Shown piece by piece: positions 1 through 11,457 of a stretch of 64,000 nucleotides of DNA. This DNA is from Ustulina deusta (lineage: Eukaryota; Ascomycota; Sordariomycetes; Xylariales; Xylariaceae), in assembly GCA_023159155.1 (NCBI GenBank), contig JAJNNX010000011.1:186001-250000 (forward strand), given 5' to 3'. The notes under the pieces are model-generated. The model made no database searches. It was not told where the DNA came from and saw only the letters and a program-made list of their open reading frames with translations. The stretch's first letter is position 1, and each line of letters begins with the position of its first letter. The translations under genes and the position numbers were made by a program.

Positions 1-230
1 TGGACATGGTTACCTTAGCAGGGGCTTCCATGCAGAACAGGTTTTCCCAAGATAGGGAGCAAGGCGTAAGGGCGCATTCTGAAGCAGACCCTGAAGGTTT
101 GCAGGGCGGCTATGGAGAAGCTCGCGGTGTAACTTCTTCATTTAGAGAACAGGAAGTTGGAGTTAAGAATATACAGACTCGTGCAGCCATCTTTCAAATT
201 CTCACATAGACTAAGTGCTAGCTACCGAAG

Positions 231-2197
231 ATGGCGTTGAACTCTTCGTCCCTGATGCTTGGTTTGGGTATTGCATACCTTGCAGCCACGTTGCTCCGAA
301 ATCAATCGAACAAGGCACGTCAGCCACTGCCGCCCGGGCCTAAAGGCCTACCTCTGGTAGGGAACTTGAACGACTTGCCTAAGCCCGGCGCGCTTGAAGC
401 ACATCACTGGTTGGAGCATAAAAAGCTATACGGTTGGTTATAAAGACGTTTGAACTTGCCCGGTGTATACGAGCGTTGGCTGATATATGTGGCTGAGCGC
501 CGTCATCGACAAACAGGCCCGATAAGCTCTATAACTGTCTTCGGCCAGGCAATCATCATTATCAACGATTCACAACTTGCGTTCGAGCTGTTCGAGAAGA
601 GGTCTTCGAAGTATTCATCGCGACCTAAACAACTCTTTGCTAGTGAATTGTACGTCCTTGACACCTCTTATCGGTTTTCGCGCACTGTTAACACGGGCCA
701 TATTAGGGTAGGATGGGAGAACACACTCGGCATGTCCCCGTATAATAAAAGATTTCGGGCTATGCGCAAAAACCTAACCCGAGTCATCGGTTCCAACTCG
801 GCTGTTGCTCAATTTTGTGATCTACAGATGGCCGAGGTAGGCCACTTCCTTCTTCATGTCCTGAGAAGTCCAGAAAATCTTCTAGATCATATCAGAAAGT
901 GAGTCTCTTGTTCCCATGCTGACTCGGAAGAGTATGGACTCCCTGGGTACTAATTCCTCGGATTAGGGCGGTTGGCACAATAGTCTTAAAAATCACCTAC
1001 GGCTATACGGCGGAGCCTCATCAAGATGATGTCTTGATCAATATGGTGGGTGACGCCATGGACAAGTTTGCGCGTGCTGCAGTGCCAGGAGCTTTCCTGG
1101 TGGATATGTTCCCATTCTGTAAGCACGCCTCTGATCGGCATCGCCACCCGTGCGATCGAATCCTAATTGGGAAATAGTGAAAGAACTCCCGGACTGGGTG
1201 CCTGGCACCGCCTGGAAGAAGACTGCTCGCCAATGGGGGTCTGAGCTTATGTGCGTGACGGACGTGCCTTATACGTTCGTCAAGCACCAAATGGCGCAGG
1301 GCAATTATGAGACGTCCTTCATGTCGCGACTCATTGAAGCGGGAGACTCAGACCCGGAGGTGAATGACATCAACAAATGGTCGGCCATGTCTTTGTACGC
1401 AGCGGGAGCAGATACGGTGAGTCCTCCTTTTCGCCGATACATGCGGTTTCTAACACGTCTAGACTGTGTCGGCAATTGCAACCTTCTACTTAGCGATGAC
1501 AATATATCCGGAGGTGCAGAGACGGGCCCAAGAGGAGATCGACCGGGTCGTAGGGAAAGACCGGCTACCTACATTGGCGGACCGTGACGATCTTCCATAC
1601 ATCGATGCCATTGTGAAGGAAACTCTTCGTTGGCACCCAGTAGCCCCAATGGGTCTCCCGCATCAAAGCACGGAAGACGACATATGCGAAGGCTACTTCA
1701 TTCCGAAAGGATCTATGGTGTTCGCGAATGTTTGGTAAGTAAACGCCTATCGGGTTAAATCTCCTCTGAAATGGACATGTCTGATATTCACCTGGCAAAG
1801 GCACTTCACGCACGATCCTGACATTCATCCCGAACCCGACGCTTTCAAGCCTGAACGGTTCATCGCCGTCGACGGTCACGAACCGGAGCCCGACCCGCAT
1901 AAATTCGTCTTCGGCTTCGGGCGACGCATATGTCCAGGAAGCATCCTTGCTGACAAGACTTTATTCCTGATGGTCGCGCAATCTCTAGCGGTATTCAACA
2001 TGAATAGATATTCTGGGAACGGGCAAGATGTGCAGTGCAAGCCTGAGTTCCTGGCTGGCGTGGTGAGCCATCCTTCGCCGTTTAAAAACGCGATCAAGCC
2101 AAGGTCGCCCCACCACGAGAAGCTTATCAAGTCACTCGAGGATATTTATCCCTGGCAGCAGAGCGACGGGGAAACGTTGGGGCATATCTCGCAATGA
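231..2197 (+). CDS. cytochrome P450 monooxygenase (seven exons, intact)
   Basis: Heme-thiolate monooxygenase, probably ER-bound through its hydrophobic N-terminus. Exons: 231-432, 517-649, 707-898, 967-1118, 1178-1416, 1463-1734, 1801-2197. All introns are GT-AG and 46-84 nt, and the spliced length is 1,587 nt, giving 528 residues, normal for the family. Visible marks: N-terminal membrane segment, proline-rich hinge LPPGPKGLPLVG, I-helix GADTTVSA, K-helix KETLRW (ExxR), PERF, and the heme loop FGFGRRICPG with the ligand cysteine. Overall style resembles the O-methylsterigmatocystin-oxidoreductase-like (CYP64/CYP620-type) fungal P450s, which suggests secondary metabolism or detoxification. That family placement is inference. 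No other biosynthetic gene sits beside it in the window, and the left edge cuts off whatever lies upstream. The start is the first ATG before the membrane segment. Confidence 0.9.
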
Positions 2198-4870
2198 AGT
2201 GAACCACCTATATAACTTCTGAGTCGAGTAGGGGTTTTCGACTGTGTACTCGATAGCGCATGTGAATTACAATTCCATTTTCATGATTTGAACTCTGACC
2301 ACAATGTCATGCATGTCTACCTAGTAGCCATCGCAATAAGAAAAGAAAACAGGGGCCAAAAGAACAGGACCGACAGACCTGGCTAGGCTAGGCGAAGCTT
2401 ACATGCTACCCCTCACCCGCGATACAGCGTTCGCCGAACACAGCTGATGTAGCTTCGTAATCCACGATAATACTCAAACCCCGATATCTGCTGGAAGTCA
2501 TCTGCACGACACTTGAATATTTCGTTTGATGGGCCACGAAGGAGGGATGCTGGTGGAAGTTGTATACTCTCCTTTATCGCTACATGAGCCCGCCGACGAT
2601 CTTCATCCATCTCCAACTTGAACCGCATTCCCCGCCCTACGGTAAGCACAGGGTATAGGTTCGCTGTAGTATATTAGTGTAGGCAGTCGAGTTGGCTTCT
2701 TTTATCTCCTGCATTTCCCGAGTAGCAAGACCGGGGTAGCCTAGTAATGTTCCAGGCGTATCCGGAAAAGTCAGCGAAAAATGAAAACGGCCGAGCAAAA
2801 AGCCTTGTCAACATGTCAACATGCCAACATTGAAAAGATCCTAGTAGCACTGGCCGAGGTAGTGTACACTCTCGGATCCAAGGGTGGCCTCGTCTAAGTC
2901 TTGCAAGGTGCGGTAGAAAGTGGGTGGCATTGTATTGCCAATGGAGGGGTTCTACTACTACTAAGTAGCCGTACAGTTGCCAGCTAAATACAGTAGGAAT
3001 CTGACTGTGACTTCCCCAACCTTTACACCCAACGCAACGAACCTGCCCACTACCGTACCCACTACCGTACCCACTACCGTACTCACTACCGTACTCACTA
3101 CCGTACTCACACTACACCGCTGATCCGCACATACCTACTGCAGCGCAGGACCAAGGGCAATGACGATCCCATCTACCTAGCTACCATCTATCGAGCAAGA
3201 GACAATTTCTTCTCCGTCATTCGCCTTTTCCCCTCCAATACCGATGCTGTTGGTCCCACATCTATACTGGGTGGGGAGAACCATCATTTTCTAGCATAGC
3301 ATGTCTCGGTACCTGTATATTACCACGTTACTGTAGAGGTGCCACACCAGAAGCTCCATTCCGTGTTCGATCTAGCCTGCAGGTCTTATTGGTTGAAAGA
3401 CTCGGCAGCGCTAGTGCAGACTGGGGGGTGCATTAGTGTAGTTATATCTTAGCGTACCCACAACATGGAGCAGAACATGGGGTAAAGCGCCGGCTGGGAC
3501 CGCACTTGGACAGCCCAGGACCAGGGCTGGGGCCAGGACCGGGGATATTCTTGGGTCGAGAACGCCAAAAGAAACAAATTGGTACTGAGATGGGTAGTTC
3601 GTCCCGACCCAACCGTCCGAACTGTACTGCATATCCCACCGCTCCTCTCATCCGGACGTTGGATGGGGACTTGCGTATTCTTTTCTGCGGCTGAGATGAC
3701 CTTCGGGGGACCATGATACTCTCGATTCATACTCCAAATGAACCGATTGTGAAAGGTGGTGTTGTTGGACAATGCATTCGGTACGTGCCATCATGGCATA
3801 CACACTTGATTCTCGTGCAGACACAGAGCTAGATCTGGAAAACGGTGCGGTGATTTGAACATGCGATGGTGATTCTCGCGCACCAATCGGCCGAATTGAC
3901 GAGGACGGCGCACCTGTCAATATTCTACGAACTTCATGCCCGACCATGTCCGCATGATTCTCAGGTAGGGATGGCAGGCACAGCAACTTACCTCGGGATT
4001 AATCACCGGCAATCCAAGCTACCGTATATTGGGCTGTTGCTGCGGACGTCAAGATATGGATGAGCGTGTGATGAATATGTGTTTTGCGCGAGGGACCCAG
4101 AATTCTCACTAATAGCTGGGGATCACCTGACACGGTGGTGTGTCGAGCATAAGTCCGGAATATTACTCTTGATGGCTTCTCAGAGGGAGGTCGATGCTGG
4201 AATGCTACCGGAGTACGGAATTCTTCTGCTTTGCCAAGCAAGACAGTTTACATCGGTGTGATGATGCACCACTCCAGTAACCCAATCGACTGTCCGATCA
4301 TGGTCAGCTTTGCTACCTAGGTACTTTCCCCAGATATTTCCAAGGTAATTATCATGTAAGCTGGGCTTTACACGGAAATGGTAGTGCATGTATGACACCA
4401 GGGCGAACTTGCTCACCGTTGCGTCCATATGCAAGCGAGTCACAGCATTTAGTCGTGAGTCTTGGGGTCTCACTTAACTTATTGTAACCTACTAGTAAGT
4501 TCATCGATTTGGGTCGAGAAGGTATAAGCGTGGCCTTTCAAGGCATCTCAACAGTCACGCATCTCCATCACGATAAAGCATCATAGGTAGCACCTGCCGT
4601 AGTCGAGACTGCTTCAACTCAGTAGTACCGAAAGCCACGCCGCCGCCACCTGGTAGGCTTTAGTTACACTCTGAAACCGTCGTGATGGCAGCCCCCCGCA
4701 ATATCTGACCACCAAGCCATCTTCACCGGGCTTGTGTGGCGATTCTCGTTTTGTGACTGTAAGCCAGCTTCCTTGCCAAAACCAATCTCTTTTGAGCCAG
4801 GCGCTTCGATGTCGGAATACCTGCCTCAGATAGTAAGAAGAATATGCAGGGGTGTGTATCGCGCGCAGCC
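2198..4870. other. intergenic region without a supported gene
   Basis: This 2.7 kb lies between the P450 stop and the 3' end of the coiled-coil gene. Open frames are short, overlap on both strands and show no family resemblance or splice-joined continuity. Apart from a 12-bp minisatellite at 3046-3110, nothing is recognisable. Confidence 0.6.
3046..3110. repeat. 12-bp minisatellite, about 5.4 copies
   Basis: Five perfect-length tandem units start at 3046. The first three read cccactaccgta and the next two ctcactaccgta, followed by a partial ctcac. The single C-to-T change is shared by the last two units, so the array grew in two steps. It lies in intergenic DNA. Confidence 0.9.
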
Positions 4871-5955
4871 TCAAACGCCACCGTTTTCGCCGTTAAGCTT
4901 GGAGTTGAGAGACTGGATTATCCTAGCACAATCGGCAAGTGTCTTCTGAGATTGATCACGTTCTTGCTTTGCGAGCGTTAGCTCTCTCGTAGCGTCCCTC
5001 CACTGAGCTTCAGCTAGAGCGAAATACTTTGAATCACGATCCTTGTATCGGCGGTTAAGATTTGCGATCGTCTCTTCTCGTTCACGCTGAGAGGCCTTGA
5101 ACGCCTTGAGGAACTTTTCCTGTTTGGCCTCCGCATACCTCCACTCCGAAGTCTTTCTCTTTGCCTCGCGCTTAGCGTCCCGCAGCTGAACTTCTTGGGT
5201 ATTATACTTGAATTTTGTGGCTTCAATCTCCTGTGTCAAGCTGTGTATCTGTGCCTTGGCTTCCCTCAGTTCCCCGAATGCCTGGTCCCGCTCTGCAATT
5301 ACCTTTTGGAGCTGAATTTCTCGCGTCTCAGCCTCCCTGTCATTAAGACCATCTTCGAGAACCCCAGCACGCCTCGTGCGTGGTTGTAGTTGGGGAGAGA
5401 TTCCGTCGTCAATCCTGGGCTTTTTGGTAGTGATGCTGATGATTTTACCTTCGGTGAGGTCGATCCATGAAGCCACGCTCAGAGCCGCCGGTGCGCTTCG
5501 CCGATCCACGTAGACGTGGCTTTCAGAGCGGGTAGCCACTCTCTTAAGCCCGTCCACGTATGTACCTATAATTTGGCGGAAGATGGTAGAATCCTACGAG
5601 AATCGGGTGTCAATAGCTACTCGCGGATAGTCGGACTCGCTAGTTGACGCACCTTCAGCTTGCTCTTGGTAGTTTTCTTTGCCATCCTCACATAAAACGA
5701 ACTATTCGAAAATAGACCATTCTCACTCTCGAAGACGCTGCAAGCCGCCTCGAAAATAATCGTCACCCGGGCGGCGAGTTGTGCCTCGGTCAATTGTCTC
5801 CAGGATAGCTTGCCTATCATGACCTTCTCAAAGTCCTTGAGATCACCGCCTGTGAGCGGCGGTTCTTGGGGGAACTCAAACCCATCAAGGCGGGTGAGGG
5901 CACGCCAGAGTCCGTGCTCGAGACGTTGAGTGTTGGTCGACGCGTGAAAAGACAT
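4871..5955 (-). CDS. hypothetical coiled-coil protein (two exons)
   Basis: Exon 1 is 5955-5653 (101 codons) and exon 2 is 5593-4871. The 59-nt intron 5594-5652 (GTGCGT...GTAG) joins them in phase 0 into a 341-residue protein. The N-terminal ~100 residues are compact and charged (LWRALTRLDGF, KDFEKVMIGKLSWRQL) and match no family I know. From about residue 170 to the end the protein is rich in Glu, Lys, Gln and Arg with long stretches of heptad-like spacing (QKVIAERDQAFGELREAK), so an extended coiled coil is likely. No signal peptide or membrane segment is visible. The intact splice and long open second exon argue for a real gene. Function is unknown; a structural or scaffold role is only a guess from the coiled coil. 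Confidence 0.65.
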
Positions 5956-7686
5956 GGTGCCGAATCCGGGCTGGCACTAGATGGCGCACCGCGGTTCATA
6001 TCAAGGTTGGGCCGGGACAGAAAACTGAAAGAGAGGTGATGATAACATCGGGGCTAGGTCATTTGAACAGGCGGGATAGCCGTGTTCGTTGCATTGGAGA
6101 TATGACTAGTGATGAAAGAAACGGGATGGATGGAATGTAAATGAGGCGAGATTTTCGTCAGTAGGTGTGCTCTTCAATCTAGGTCTTCAAATTAGGCTGA
6201 TGTAATGGTTATGCTTAGGAAGATTGATGAATCTCTTGCGAACCGTAATAGCAAAGGACCCCGAAAGGCGAGAACGATGGGTAAAGTACCTACACCTGTC
6301 TATAGGTTGCGAGGCTGCAATCATCACCCACGAAGCCGTGAAACCCGGAACCTTGTTGTGATAAGCTAAGTGCATATGTGCCGACGTGTATATTTAATTA
6401 TTGAAGTGGTGCAGCAGACGCACGTACCTAGGTACTACTGGGCAGTGACGCAGAGGTAAGAGTAACAAGGTAATGGCAGTGGAGGATATTAGGGAAAGCG
6501 CTCGTTCTCTAATTCTCTGGGGGCTTGAAGAATAGGGAAGGTACAGCATGTCGCTTGCTGTCATTCAATACCTCAAGAGCAGTTTTTTAAAAGGAATAGT
6601 AGGAAGTATGAGCAGTTGTCAGGTAACTGCTAGGTGCTAATCTAGTGACTAAGAATTATTTAAGATTACGGTCTATGTTACTCGTATAATATATTACAGC
6701 CACCTTACTAGCCACCATACCATAACTCGAAGTAACATACCATAACTCGAAGTAATAATTATAACGATTTAGAAAGATACTTATATTGCCTTACACACCT
6801 ATACGACAACCGCCGACAACGCTCTGCGAGTAACCAGATCAGGTGTCTGGTGCAGTTAGCCCTGAGCTAATCCATCCAAATTAGCCCTTTAATTATGGCA
6901 AGAAGGTATCACCCCTTGGTGGTGACACAGAATTTTCCTGTATAATATGGGATGATGCGACCGTTAGCCGCCACTTCTAAACTGAAATCAACCGCTATTG
7001 TCTGTTTCCCCACCATTATTCGCTTCTATTAATGGTAGCTGCTTAAATTATATTCATCTTTGTCTACTTTACAGGTATTCGGTGTAGAGATATTAGTAGG
7101 TATCTATAACATTTACTTGGCCATATTATTTGGTTTTGTATTTCTATCACCTTAATTATGTGGTGTGCGTTGCAAGAATGGCGTTAATTCATGATCTCGT
7201 TGTGAGGTTCATGTGTCGCGGAGATATTAGGCCTATATACCGTGAGGACCCCAATTTCGGATTCCAGAGCCTCTGAATATCAGGTATGGACAACAAGAAA
7301 CAATCTGAGCCAAATATAGCTACTGTCGAAGAATCTCGTTTCTCCAAATTTCTGCATTTGATTAGCCGCTATATTGCTTTCAAGTAGGGCCAAGATGCGA
7401 AGGATTGTAAAACTTTAAGTACAGGCTTCTCAACTAACTCAAGGCGACCAAAGTAGATGCTGACTGGTCTTAGATGCAGATGACAATCCCACGAAACTAA
7501 CCGAAGCGTATCTTCGATATCGTGCGACTTTAGAATCTTTACTAGACGGCACATTTCCTATCGACAGCTTAGCTGAGAAAATAAGCAGCCATGAAATAAG
7601 GGAGTTCAGATCACGCAGTCAGGGGTCACCCTATCTCTGTCATTGGACCGGGTGCATTCGTTCATGGACAGGGTTCGACAACGCCA
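5956..7686. other. AT-rich gene-poor intergenic region
   Basis: No supported gene. From about 6,590 to 7,180 the DNA turns clearly AT- and TA-rich, with scattered stop codons in all frames, as in RIP-affected or decayed fungal DNA. A 20-bp direct duplication lies at 6716-6755. Short open frames here lack any recognisable motif. Confidence 0.6.
6716..6755. repeat. 20-bp direct repeat, two copies
   Basis: The 20-bp unit cataccataactcgaagtaa is present twice, head to tail, at 6716-6735 and 6736-6755, with no mismatch between the copies. It is in AT-rich intergenic DNA. Confidence 0.85.
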
Positions 7687-8205
7687 ATGAGAGAAACCAT
7701 CACGAAGCTTCCCATCAGTAGTTATCGGTGCCGGGAGCAAGGCTGTGGTATTGTCTTTGCATCGCAGCAACAACTACGAACCCACAAACGGGAATATCAT
7801 TTGAATGAGACCGACTGGGTAATCAAAAGAAAGAACAGGCCGTCAGAGTCCACAAACGATGAACATGAGCACCCGGATAATCAGCTAGAAGAGCAGCTAA
7901 CACCAGCCTATTTAATGCACTGGCACCGAGGTTCCAATATTAATTTCATTCGTCAGAAAGCAACCGCCATGGTGCTAAGGACAACGAAATCAGAGCTACA
8001 TGGTATTATTGAGAGAATGACACAGGGGCTCAAGGATCAATTAAGCCGTGAACAGATCGAACCTCTCCCCTACCATTTCAGGAGAGCGGCTGTGAAAGAC
8101 TTCAAGGCAAACCAGGGAAGATGCCTTGCAAGGCGATACAATGTCGAGCCAGAAAATACGGACAAGGCGGTTTATGAAGAATGCAATTTTCCATACACGA
8201 CTTGA
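7687..8205 (+). CDS. small C2H2 zinc-finger protein, hypothetical
   Basis: A 172-codon frame starting at the ATG at 7687. Near the N-terminus (about residues 14-36) is a C2H2 finger with spacing C-x4-C-x12-H-x4-H (core CREQGCGIVF...HKREYH), as in nucleic-acid-binding fingers. The remainder is hydrophilic and unrecognised. It ends shortly after an acidic segment, and no second finger is visible. It sits alone in AT-rich DNA, so it could be a real short gene, the first exon of a longer one, or the remnant of a larger transcription-factor-like protein. A splice extension downstream of 8205 was not evident. Confidence is moderate for the finger and lower for the gene being functional. Confidence 0.4.
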   Translation: MRETITKLPISSYRCREQGCGIVFASQQQLRTHKREYHLNETDWVIKRKNRPSESTNDEHEHPDNQLEEQLTPAYLMHWHRGSNINFIRQKATAMVLRTTKSELHGIIERMTQGLKDQLSREQIEPLPYHFRRAAVKDFKANQGRCLARRYNVEPENTDKAVYEECNFPYTT

Positions 8206-8732
8206 GGGGGAGGCCGCAGCAGACATAGACGCATCGATCAGTGTCACAGTCGACATGATTATTGCTATGAAGAACCGGAATGCACTTCTACTAGGGACCC
8301 CAACACGGACCTAAGTTATCTTTGGGACATGTGAAGGAATAGAGTTTTTAATTAAATTCATATTGTATAATATACTTATAGCAAAACGGAGGCCCAGTAG
8401 CTAAAAGGAAAGGGGCGGCAGAACTTATGGGACTGTTACATTGCTACAATAAGTTAGTCTGGTACATAACCCCATCGGTAATCAACGTCCTGGACAGACT
8501 TTGCTGGGGGTATGTATCTGTTCTCACTGCCTCCCAGAACTGTTTCGTGCTAGACAACCCTAGTTAACACGATTTTTTTTTTTAAATAGAACATGAAAAA
8601 AAGATTTTTTAAATAAAGTAAATTTCGAATAACGACGCACACAAATATAGGACCTAGAGAAACAGCTTAGCGGTCAGCTCCCATACTAGAATTAATTCTA
8701 GTTAATAAGGGTTTACAAGCCCAAGGTCTGTC
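8206..8732. other. AT-rich intergenic spacer upstream of the 5S gene
   Basis: No gene seen. It contains A/T homopolymer runs at about 8572-8584 and 8595-8615. Confidence 0.55.
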
Positions 8733-8851
8733 ACGTACGACCATAGCCATCGGAAAACTCGGGATCCCGTCCGCTCTCCCATAGATAAGCCGGTGAGCGC
8801 CAGATTAGTAGTTGGGTCGGTGACGACCAGCGAATCCCTGGTGTTGTACGT
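8733..8851 (+). rRNA. 5S ribosomal RNA gene
   Basis: A 119-nt match in layout and sequence to filamentous-fungal 5S rRNA as in Neurospora. The terminal helix is acgtac (8733-8738) pairing with gtacgt (8846-8851). The internal stretch ggaaaactcgggatcccg is the conserved helix III and loop region. gtagttgggtcggtgacgacc is the internal pol III promoter and loop E region. It is followed at once by a T-rich terminator (tttttatttt from 8851). Helix II (GCCATCGG with CCGGTG-A-GCG) is fully paired but carries changes on both arms relative to the Neurospora form as I remember it, indicating selection on structure rather than decay. Dispersed single 5S genes, outside the rDNA array, are usual in these fungi. 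Open reading frames over this interval are not coding. Confidence 0.93.
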
Positions 8852-8862
8852 TTTTATTTTAT
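8851..8862 (+). terminator. pol III oligo-T terminator of the 5S gene
   Basis: The run tttttattttatt directly follows the closing base of the 5S terminal stem, as expected for RNA polymerase III termination. Confidence 0.8.
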
Positions 8863-9789
8863 TTTTTATTCCATATTTTAATGCGATGTTTGCTTCAGTA
8901 TTATCGACGAGGCAATTCAAGGCTGACAAATTCGAGAAGCTTTTCTCCAGGAGACTCTTTAGAATCGAGGCCGTCTCTTAATATGTCTCGGAAGTGGTGA
9001 TGCCTGTCCGATTATCACCCGCTTTTTTCAAGGTTTCCATAGCATCCTGAAGTTAATCGACTGTCGACTACATGCCAGCAGTACTCCCTCATGACATCCA
9101 AACAAGTGTCCCTAGAGTTACCGCTTTCTCTTCAGAGGAGCGGTTCGGTAAAAGTGGAGAACTCAAAATCCCAAGCTATTGATTACATGGATACTTCCGA
9201 ACGCTAGAGTTAGCGTTTCCAGTTGAAAGAAGGCGGAAAGGTTGCACCCCAGATTTTATTCTTTATTTTGACAAGTAATCTGGCCGAAGCGGGGTTGTGA
9301 ACCAAGGCGAGAAGAATTCCCTGGTGTTGATGAGTAGAAGAGGGCTCCTCGCTGGCTTAGGTGATGGAATGCTGCAATGCAACTGGGGCGAAACAATTCA
9401 ACAGACCTTTAGATCAGACCTAGTGACACTGCGTGTCTAGTTCTGTAGAGGGACCGTATCGAGGCACAGCTATATATTGTTTATTATTAATTATTGTTTA
9501 TGTTGAAAATATTAAATAATAGGGCCTATTTTATAGCTTACGTGCTTTTTGGCAATCAAACAACATCAGAGCTGTGATCAGGAACGAAAATTGGGAGATG
9601 ATGTTATTAATGGAAGAGTAGTGGTCCCCACACCACACGAAATCTCTGCTTACCTAAGGCAACGCATTGACCACTCCCCCAGAGCCCATGTCAATATCAC
9701 TTGAAATCCCCACTGCCCGCCAACAACACCATTCCGCATCTGCTGTTCACATTCTTCTTCATCCCCAACAGGATACCCATCCTTCAACT
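8852..9789. other. intergenic, partly AT-rich
   Basis: Between the 5S gene and the first Tse2-like gene. An AT-rich block lies at about 9475-9540. The C- and CA-rich stretch just before 9790 looks like the 5' leader of the following gene. No other feature is supported. Confidence 0.5.
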
Positions 9790-10535
9790 ATGATTGGTGT
9801 TGCCAAACGTCTCACTTCGCGGCCAATATTCTCGGCGCTAACTCTACGGCGAGGATTCTCGGTCAAGGCCATCTATTCGACTTTCCCTGCAACCCTTCTA
9901 TTCTATTGCGCGCGTCAAAAGCTGAGTTTGTATGAGGGGAGAGAGGGCCATGATCGGCCAGATGACCTTCATGAGGATCGGGTTAATCTAGGAAGAAATG
10001 GTTTAGTCTACCCGGGCGTGTTTAAAGATCCGAGTGAGACGATGAGCTTCCAAGTCACACAAACAAGCGCTGATCAAAACCAGGTACCTCGAATGGCGCC
10101 ACCATGTTTCCAAACACTTTCATGATGCAAGAATTAATCCGTCTTAACTATGACGAAGCCCTCGATCGTGAGGACGAAGGTCAACAAATCACTATACCTT
10201 TCATATACACTGTCCCAAAAGGTAACACAGCTTTTTGTTTATTCAACCTCGACTGACCTTATACCCAAGGCACGGCGATTCCTAGTCATCTTATTCTAGT
10301 CAATGAGTACATCTCGAGGTTTTCTCTGCAACCGTCTCGTGGCATGTCACTTCAAGGTAGGGACATCTCTATGCCTAAGGAATAGCTGATGTTGATCTCT
10401 TTAGACCTGAACCAAGCCCTGGATGAATTTTATATCGAACATGCTAAGCAAGAAACGGCAGACGAGTGGCTAGATAAGCATCCTTTTCACTCAGCGATTG
10501 CAGACGATGCAGATGCCAAGTGGATGTCAATGTGA
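9790..10535 (+). CDS. Tse2-like ADP-ribosyltransferase-type toxin domain protein, copy A
   Basis: Four exons: 9790-10033, 10084-10221, 10270-10356, 10405-10535, with introns of 50, 48 and 48 nt (GT-AG). They join to 600 nt, 199 residues, without a stop. Spliced, the protein aligns with copy B at 11458-12160 through the NGA-S/T-M segment, the SLQP motif and a shared DLN turn. All three introns are phase 1 at matching places and both third exons are 87 nt, so the two are divergent paralogues. The fold family (fungal relatives of the bacterial type VI effector Tse2, Pfam Tse2 ADP-ribosyltransferase toxins) is my recognition from recalled family features; activity is not shown. An in-frame upstream ATG at 9667 would add 41 residues, but that stretch reads like a C-rich leader. 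The exact N-terminus is the least certain part. Confidence 0.65.
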
Positions 10536-10543
10536 ACAGAGGC

Positions 10544-11014
10544 ATGGCCATCACGAACAGGAATAAATTTACTGAGGGTAAAGAGAGGTGCTTTTAGATA
10601 CCACGTTGTACCAACAGCGGTAGACTTCCAAGGTTTCTTAACGCATAGAAATAGGCCCTTCTTATAGTCGCAGCCTCTTACACTGAACCGATGTGGCCTA
10701 TTTATGTTCCTGCAATGGATGTACGTATGTCAAATTCAGTAATCAGCCCAACCTAGGTTAGAAAGTGCCACCAAGCAAGCGCGCGTCTACGATTATGCGA
10801 ACGGTCAAGCAGCCAATCATGTAAATTTCAATTATGTCATTTCTGGAGCTAATATGGCCAACTGATGGATGACTCCGTGAAACATGTCAAGGTGAAGTTA
10901 CTAGCTCCCGGTTTCATTGGTATATCTAACTCGGCCGCGTTATTTTTAGGGTTCTACTTTTTGAAGCAGCCCTTCTTGCCCATGTACAACGACCTTGGTC
11001 CAGCCTTAAGATGA
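10544..11014 (+). other. unresolved small spliced gene between the two Tse2-like genes
   Basis: Between the two toxin-type genes the + strand contains several short protein-like blocks separated by plausible fungal introns. One block around 10668-10720 includes EPMWPIYVPAMD. A second at about 10770-10825 includes ARVYDYANGQ. A last block ends at the stop at 11012-11014 (FLPMYNDLGPALR). The final intron (about 10919-10950, gtatatctaac...ttttag) has a good donor, branch site and acceptor. Around 10830-10900 two incompatible readings exist: one gives a premature stop, the other needs a 72-nt intron. I therefore cannot say whether the gene is intact. I do not recognise the family. Position next to toxin-type genes suggests a partner or immunity role, but that is speculation. 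Confidence 0.4.
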
Positions 11015-11457
11015 TTGGCTTCAAAGATTAAAAAGTCTTTTGTTTTAAAGTGGTTCTACTTAGGATATAACAACGATTATATAACTTTCAATGGACTAGT
11101 ATTAAAAGGGAGAGAGAACATATATATTTGCTATTAGGCGCGCAAGGCATGTGCGATGTTGTCGATACCTACGTATTGTGCAAACCGTATCTGCTTGGCC
11201 TTGGCCAAGGATAAAACAGAGCGCGAGGCCCAATACGGAAGTCCAGCGCCTGTACGGAGATGTAGGGTAATATGGTTGTTCCGTACCGAGACACCCCTCT
11301 TCTGATAGAAAAGCCATGTCCACACAGGTGCATTGCGGAACAACATTTAATGCCCTGGTCTAATTTTTCATCCGTTTTTCTGAAGGTACCTACACGACAC
11401 CAAGCAAAACCGAGCGTCATTACATCGAAAACCCCGACTTCGGAGTTTATTCTTACA

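Noticed and set aside
8702..8981. Short frames on both strands around 8.7-9.0 kb
   Set aside because: They overlap the 5S rRNA gene, whose structure fully accounts for the sequence conservation.
9305..9335. Possible second 5S fragment (ccctggtgttg-like words)
   Set aside because: Only about 11-13 bases resemble the 5S 3' end and no helices can be formed. Probably chance.
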